From the NCBI GenBank assembly GCA_937877125.1, contig CALEFQ010000049.1:1-7428 (forward strand): 7,428 bases of DNA, in the 5' to 3' direction. The notes below the pieces were generated by a model. That model searched no databases and was not told the DNA's origin. It was given only the letters and a program-made list of their open reading frames with translations. The DNA comes from an uncultured bacterium (GTDB taxonomy: Bacteria > Patescibacteriota > CALEFQ01). Shown one piece after another: positions 6,304-7,428 of the stretch. The position numbers were made by a program, and so were the translations under genes. Numbering within the stretch: position 1 is the stretch's first letter; each line of letters opens with the position of its first letter.

Positions 6304-6379
6304 ATAACAAGTAACAGGTAACAGGTAAAAAGGAATTAAAGGTTTTCCTTTTTGTTGCTTTTTACCTGTTACTTGTTAC
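6304..6379. repeat. Inverted heptamer array GTAACAR between gpmI and the kinase gene
   Basis: On the + strand four 7-base units run 6304-6331 (ATAACAA, GTAACAG, GTAACAG, GTAAAAA). On the other strand three units run inward from 6379 (GTAACAA, GTAACAG, GTAAAAA). The arms thus match unit for unit except for one extra GTAACAG in the left arm. The exact core match is 15 bp (6318-6332 against 6358-6372); unit 6304-6310 can pair with 6373-6379 if the extra unit (6311-6317) bulges. The array begins on the base after the gpmI stop codon and ends 7 bases before the kinase ATG, filling the 83-base gap. I see no convincing promoter in it. Function is unknown; it may affect RNA processing or expression between the housekeeping gene and the pilus operon. 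Confidence 0.88.
6327..6353. repeat. Inner 9-bp inverted repeat inside the gpmI-kinase gap
   Basis: AAAAAGGAA (6327-6335) and TTCCTTTTT (6345-6353) are perfect reverse complements around a 9-base loop. Bases 6327-6332 are also needed by the outer heptamer hairpin, so the two folds exclude each other. The stem is A/T-rich and its 3' side in the transcript ends in five U residues, so it might act as a weak terminator in the gpmI-to-kinase direction, but the low G+C content makes this uncertain. Confidence 0.6.
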
Positions 6380-7428
6380 TTAGAAAAGGATGGGGGCCGT
6401 CATTTCTTTTGGGATGTCATAGCCTAGGATTTTAAGCAGAGTGGGCGCGACGCTTCCTAAGGGCCCTTCTTTTAATTTCAGCGATTTTATTTTTTTATCT
6501 TCGGAAATGACGATGAAAGGAACCGGATTCAGGGAATGACTGCGGCTGACGTGGGCAGAGCCGTTAGTGGTCATTTGTTCGCAGTTGCCGTGATCGGCGG
6601 TAATGATGACTAGTCCCTTTTGCCGCATTACTTCATCAACCAAGGCCTTGATGCGCTGGTCCAGGTATTCTAGCGCGCGAATGGCGGCTGACAGGTCCCC
6701 AGTGTGTCCGACAATGTCGGGATTGGCGAAATTGACCAGGATAAAATCAAAATGACTGGTCGTCAGGGCGGTCAGAATTTGGGTGGTGACGGCGCCGGCG
6801 CTCATAGCCGGTTTTTCTGCGAAACTATGTACTTTGACCGAAGGGACCATTACTCGTTGTTCTAGGGGGTAAGGTTTGGAAGAACCGCCGTGAAAGAAAT
6901 AGGCGACGTGAGAAAACTTTTCTTCCTCGGCGATGTAGAGTTGGGGAGCCTTGACTACCCGGCCGAAAAATTCCGGAAGGGTATTGATCAGGCGATTAGG
7001 CAGAAAAGCAATAGACATCGGTAAGTCGTCGCCGAAGTTGGTCAAGCCAAGAAAGAAAAGATTTTTCACCTGGGGGCCGCGGTCAAAAAAATTAAAATCG
7101 TTTAGGACAAAGGGCTTGGTCAGCTGGCGGGTACGATCGGATCGCAGGTTAAAGAAAATAAAAGCATCGCCATCTGTGACTAATGCCCGGGGGCGGTAGG
7201 TTTCGCTGATCACGGTCGGTTCGATCAGGTCGTCGTTTAAGCCGTATTGATAAGCGCGATTGACCGCGGCCGTTGCCGTTTTTTCATACGGCCCGATGCC
7301 GTGAACCATGGCGTGATAAGCCTTGGCGGTACGGTCGTAGTTGTGAGCCCGATCCATCGCGAAGTACCGGCCACTTAGGGAAACAATTTGTCCGACGCCA
7401 GTTTTTTTTATGTGATCCTCGACTTGTT
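6380..7428 (-). CDS. gpmI: 2,3-bisphosphoglycerate-independent phosphoglycerate mutase, C-terminal part (cut by right edge)
   Basis: The enzyme interconverts 3-phosphoglycerate and 2-phosphoglycerate in glycolysis, in the cytoplasm, through a phosphoserine intermediate and two Mn ions. The frame is open to the right edge, giving 348 visible residues of a protein usually about 510 long; the catalytic serine and first metal ligands lie outside. The ATG at 7357 is an internal methionine: upstream codons still encode the family motif Gly-Arg-Tyr-Phe-Ala-Met-Asp-Arg. In visible numbering (first full codon 7426-7424), substrate-binding Arg95 and Arg98 lie in LRSDR, the conserved Lys170 in EEKFSHV, metal ligands Asp237 and His241 in NPDIVGHTG, Asp278-His279 in TADHGN, and His297 in SHSLNPVP. 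All expected C-terminal phosphatase-domain ligands are present, so the enzyme looks functional. It is on the same strand as the pilus operon but separated by the heptamer array; a functional link is not suggested. Confidence 0.96.
   Translation of the reverse strand, partial: QVEDHIKKTGVGQIVSLSGRYFAMDRAHNYDRTAKAYHAMVHGIGPYEKTATAAVNRAYQYGLNDDLIEPTVISETYRPRALVTDGDAFIFFNLRSDRTRQLTKPFVLNDFNFFDRGPQVKNLFFLGLTNFGDDLPMSIAFLPNRLINTLPEFFGRVVKAPQLYIAEEEKFSHVAYFFHGGSSKPYPLEQRVMVPSVKVHSFAEKPAMSAGAVTTQILTALTTSHFDFILVNFANPDIVGHTGDLSAAIRALEYLDQRIKALVDEVMRQKGLVIITADHGNCEQMTTNGSAHVSRSHSLNPVPFIVISEDKKIKSLKLKEGPLGSVAPTLLKILGYDIPKEMTAPILF

Noticed and set aside
2801..6379. Heptamer arrays as CRISPR repeats.
   Set aside because: Units are 7 bases and contiguous, without spacers, and are arranged as palindromes; no cas genes are present.
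6297..6379. Sigma70-type promoter upstream of the kinase.
   Set aside because: The gap is almost entirely repeat sequence and I found no -35/-10 pair with reasonable spacing; a promoter cannot be supported, although one may exist.
7355..7357. ATG at 7357 as the start of the phosphoglycerate mutase.
   Set aside because: In-frame codons upstream to the window edge encode conserved family sequence, so this Met is internal and the gene is cut by the window.

Overview
The window carries seven protein-coding genes, all on the minus strand, so the biological reading order runs from position 7428 down to 1. Gene density is very high: coding sequence covers everything except a 10-base gap and two short intergenic gaps of 62 and 83 bases. 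The gene set suggests a Candidate Phyla Radiation (Patescibacteria) bacterium: a compact type IV pilus locus in which the assembly ATPase and platform protein sit with a sensor kinase, a stand-alone receiver and large pseudopilins, with no Shine-Dalgarno sequence visible at any start. That placement is an inference from gene style and order, not a phylogenetic result; another small-genome bacterial lineage is possible. The code is standard (TGA is used as a stop, TAA otherwise) and base composition looks roughly balanced by eye.

From right to left: (1) the C-terminal two thirds of a cofactor-independent phosphoglycerate mutase (gpmI, cut by the right edge); (2) an 83-base gap filled by an inverted array of 7-base repeats; (3) a two-helix membrane PAS histidine kinase; (4) a receiver-only response regulator; (5) a PilB/GspE-type assembly ATPase whose start overlaps the regulator stop by 4 bases; (6) a 62-base gap filled by a second inverted array of 7-base repeats with a different unit; (7) a PilC/GspF-type platform protein; (8) a 446-residue prepilin-like protein carrying three predicted beta-sandwich modules; (9) the first 76 codons of a second pseudopilin, cut by the left edge. 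The last two junctions are both TAATG one-base overlaps.

Genes 3 to 9 probably work as one unit. The kinase and receiver would sense a membrane or cytoplasmic state, and the receiver, which lacks a DNA-binding output, most plausibly acts by protein contact. PilB and PilC would drive assembly of a pilus or pseudopilus from prepilin subunits, and the large modular pseudopilin may form a tip or surface-binding component. gpmI is a housekeeping glycolytic gene and is probably only a neighbour.

The most unusual feature is not a gene. Both real intergenic gaps hold heptamer arrays arranged as palindromes, with different units (GTAACAR and GTCTTTR) but the same period, the same A/G variation at position 7 and the same placement: starting 0 to 5 bases after a stop codon and ending 7 bases before the next start codon.
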